From positions 62,001-126,000 of the forward strand of contig JAGFJG010000157.1 in assembly GCA_024102915.1 (NCBI GenBank): a stretch of 64,000 nt of DNA. Reading direction: 5' to 3'. The position numbers and the translations under genes are program-made. This DNA is from Caldilineales bacterium (GTDB taxonomy: Bacteria > Chloroflexota > Anaerolineae > J102). Positions 62,058 to 64,000 of this stretch are shown here, in pieces (positions within the stretch are counted from its first letter, which is position 1; each line of letters starts with the position of its first letter). The notes under the pieces are model-generated. The model had not been told where the DNA came from. It made no database searches and saw only the letters and a list, made by a program, of their open reading frames with translations.

Positions 62058-64000
62058 ATGTCCAACACACCCGATCCCTCCTCGCCCCTCTATAAAGACG
62101 CAACCCAACCGCTGGAAACCCGTGTGGGCGACCTCTTGGGCCGGATGACGCTGGTCGAAAAGCTGGCCCAATTGGGCAGTCGGTGGGTTTATGAAGTGCT
62201 CTCTGGTTCTGGATTTGACCAGGATAAAGCGCAAGCGTTGCTGTCGCACGGCATCGGTCAGATCACCCGCATTGGCGGGGCTAGCAACCTGAAGCCGTCA
62301 GAAAGCGCCGTCGTCGCCAATCAAATCCAACAATACCTGCTCGCAAACACGCGGCTCGGCATTCCCGCCATGGTGCACGAAGAATGTTGCGCCGGCTATA
62401 TGGCCCGCGACGCTACCGTCTTTCCGCAGATCATCGGCCTCGCCAGCACCTGGCAGCCGGAACTCGCCGGGCAAATGGCCGCAGTCGTGCGCGAACAGAT
62501 GTGGGCTGTCGGCGCACATCAAGGCCTGTCGCCGGTGCTCGATGTCGTGCGAGACCCGCGCTGGGGTCGGGTGGAGGAGACATTTGGGGAAGACGCCTAT
62601 CTGGTCAGCCGCATGGGCGTCGCCTACGTGCGAGGTTTGCAGACCGAGGATTGGCGTCAGGGCGTGATCGCCACCGGCAAACATTTCGTCGGATATGGCC
62701 TCACCGATGGCGGTTTCAACTGGAACCCCGCCCATATCCCCGCCCGTGAACTGCGCGAGGTTTTCCTCCTGCCCTTCGAGGCGGCAGTCAAACAAGCGGG
62801 GCTGCATTCGGTGATGAACGGCTACAACGAGATCGACGGCGTGCCCTGCGCGGCCAGCCGCGAATTGCTGACGACCATCCTGCGCGAGGAATGGGGCTTC
62901 GACGGCCTTGTCGTCTCCGATTATTTTGCCGTCGATCAGCTCCAGCAAGCGCATCATATCTCCCCCGACCGAGCGACCTCGGCTCGACTGGCTTTGGATG
63001 CTGGCATCGATATCGAGCTGCCCAGCACCGACTGCTACGGCGAACCTCTAAGAGCGATGGTTGCAAATGGCGGCCTGGATGAAGCCGTGATCGACAGCAG
63101 CGTCGCTCGCGTCTTGCGCACAAAATTCCAACTCGGACTTTTCGAGCATCCCTATGTCGACGCCTCCGCCGCCATCTTCGACACGCCCGCCCAACGCCAA
63201 CTCGCCCGCGAAATCGCCCAGCAATCGATAGTCCTGCTCAAGAACGAGGGCGATCTGCTGCCATTGTCAAAGGGCATCCGCTCGGTCGCCGTCATCGGTC
63301 CCAACGCCAACTCAGCCCGTAACCTGGTAGGCGATTACACTTACGTCTGCCACATCGAGACGCTGATCGAGATGCGGGAAAAAATCAATCCCTTCGGTAC
63401 GGCGGTGGCGAATACCGTGGAAATGGTCTCGGACTTCGTGCCGATGCGACCGATATTGGATGGCATCGCCGACAAGCTTGCTGCGGACGCCGTGATCTAT
63501 TTCGCCCAGGGTTGCGACGTGAATAGCGAGCGCCGTGATGGGTTCGCTCAGGCGGTGGAAGTCGCCCGAAAGTCCGAGATCGCCATCGTGGTCGTGGGCG
63601 ATCGTTCGGGCCTGACCGACGAGTGCACCAGCGGCGAAGCGCGAGATCGAGCGGATCTAGGCTTACCCGGCGTGCAGCAGGAATTGGTCGAAGCGGTTGT
63701 CGCCACCGGCACCCCCACGGTCGTCGTGCTGATCAATGGCCGCCCGCTGTCGATCACCTGGATCGCCGAGAATGCGCCTGCCATCCTCGAAGCCTGGCTG
63801 CCCGGCGAGGAAGGAGCTGAGGCGGTGGCCGATGTCCTGTTTGGCGATGTGAATCCCGGCGGCAAACTGCCCATGACCTTCCCCCGTTCGGTGGGGCAGG
63901 TGCCGATCTATTACGGCCACAAGCCGTCGGGCGGACGCTCGCACTGGAAAACCACCTATGTCGAACTCTCGAACACGCCGCTCTTCCCCTTCGGCTTTGG
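62058..64000 (+). CDS. Glycoside hydrolase family 3 beta-glucosidase/xylosidase (cut by window edge)
   Basis: The first 647 residues of a GH3 enzyme; the gene continues past base 64000. There is no signal peptide, so it should act in the cytoplasm on imported oligosaccharides. The N-terminal barrel shows RMTLVEKLAQLG, DPRWGRVEETFGEDAYLVSRMGVAYVRG, TGKHFVGYG and the nucleophile Asp288 in GFDGLVVSDYFAVD. The alpha/beta sandwich shows SIVLLKNEGDLLPL and VAVIGPNA, then DECTSGEARDRADLGLPGVQQELV with the probable acid/base Glu, and LPGEEGAEAVADVLFGDVNPGGKLPMTFPRS. The fibronectin-like end typical of bacterial GH3 would follow outside the window. It is linked to a sugar ABC importer. Confidence 0.94.
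   Translation, partial: MSNTPDPSSPLYKDATQPLETRVGDLLGRMTLVEKLAQLGSRWVYEVLSGSGFDQDKAQALLSHGIGQITRIGGASNLKPSESAVVANQIQQYLLANTRLGIPAMVHEECCAGYMARDATVFPQIIGLASTWQPELAGQMAAVVREQMWAVGAHQGLSPVLDVVRDPRWGRVEETFGEDAYLVSRMGVAYVRGLQTEDWRQGVIATGKHFVGYGLTDGGFNWNPAHIPARELREVFLLPFEAAVKQAGLHSVMNGYNEIDGVPCAASRELLTTILREEWGFDGLVVSDYFAVDQLQQAHHISPDRATSARLALDAGIDIELPSTDCYGEPLRAMVANGGLDEAVIDSSVARVLRTKFQLGLFEHPYVDASAAIFDTPAQRQLAREIAQQSIVLLKNEGDLLPLSKGIRSVAVIGPNANSARNLVGDYTYVCHIETLIEMREKINPFGTAVANTVEMVSDFVPMRPILDGIADKLAADAVIYFAQGCDVNSERRDGFAQAVEVARKSEIAIVVVGDRSGLTDECTSGEARDRADLGLPGVQQELVEAVVATGTPTVVVLINGRPLSITWIAENAPAILEAWLPGEEGAEAVADVLFGDVNPGGKLPMTFPRSVGQVPIYYGHKPSGGRSHWKTTYVELSNTPLFPFGF

Overview
The window looks like a piece of a Chloroflexota chromosome, probably from the Anaerolineae/Caldilineae side of the phylum. 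The assignment is inferred from style, not from a marker-gene tree. The clues are secreted or membrane-anchored proteins with long Pro/Thr linkers and bacterial SH3 domains, a secreted protein ending in a YLPM-type tail, Rab-like small GTPases, GroES-GroEL behind a CIRCE element, and many short inverted repeats between genes. Coding density is high and both strands are used in blocks. No phage, insertion sequence, rRNA operon or CRISPR array was seen. There is one tRNA (Leu, anticodon CAA).

Layout. 1-7.9 kb: the 5' end of secA, an MscS channel and a DUF362 protein on the minus strand. On the plus strand follow a stand-alone GyrA-C-terminal-like beta-propeller protein, DUF3467, a pterin carbinolamine dehydratase, an SDR oxidoreductase, a CoxG-like protein and a Memo-family protein. 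7.9-15.4 kb, minus strand: groEL and groES with terminator, promoter and CIRCE; then a TPR protein, an inositol-monophosphatase-like enzyme, an M28 peptidase and a nitrilase-type amidohydrolase. 15.4-24.5 kb, plus strand: a DUF5107-like lipoprotein, a zinc-ribbon/TPR/TolB-propeller membrane protein, then a four-gene group (short coiled-coil protein, membrane protein with a longin-like region, Rab-like GTPase, degenerate histidine kinase fused to an OmpR-type DNA-binding domain) and an iron-sulphur protein. 24.5-27 kb, minus strand: a metal-uptake locus (Fur/Zur-type regulator, permease, binding protein) that lacks the ATPase gene and has a 33-bp palindrome on its promoter.

27-37.4 kb: an aminotransferase, a GH10 xylanase, a remnant of a Cys/Met-type PLP enzyme, an unusual fusion of a degenerate amidohydrolase with a PD-(D/E)XK nuclease-like domain, a flippase, a GT2 glycosyltransferase, a phosphodiesterase/pyrophosphatase-family protein, and an ECF sigma factor with a membrane anti-sigma candidate. 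37.5-43.5 kb: tRNA-Leu, then three consecutive genes for membrane proteins that end in the same unrecognised Cys-containing extracytoplasmic domain. The third carries four cyclic-nucleotide-binding-type domains on its cytoplasmic side. 43.6-46.2 kb: pfkB-parA-parB. 46.2-54.7 kb: surface polysaccharide genes (GT4, a GH39-like secreted protein, two polytopic GT-C/DUF2142-type proteins, a Wzz-like protein). 54.9-57 kb: an HdrD/GlcF-like iron-sulphur oxidoreductase. 57.1-64 kb: a sugar-uptake regulon with a LacI-type regulator broken by a -1 frameshift, two matching 14-bp operators, a binding protein, two permeases and a GH3 beta-glucosidase that runs off the end.

The most promising candidates for undescribed biology are the GTPase / pseudo-kinase group (19.1-23.7 kb), the tetra-cNBD transmembrane protein and its two neighbours with a shared surface domain (37.9-43.5 kb), and the amidohydrolase-nuclease fusion (29.8-31.3 kb). 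All functional links are inferred from domain patterns and gene order only.
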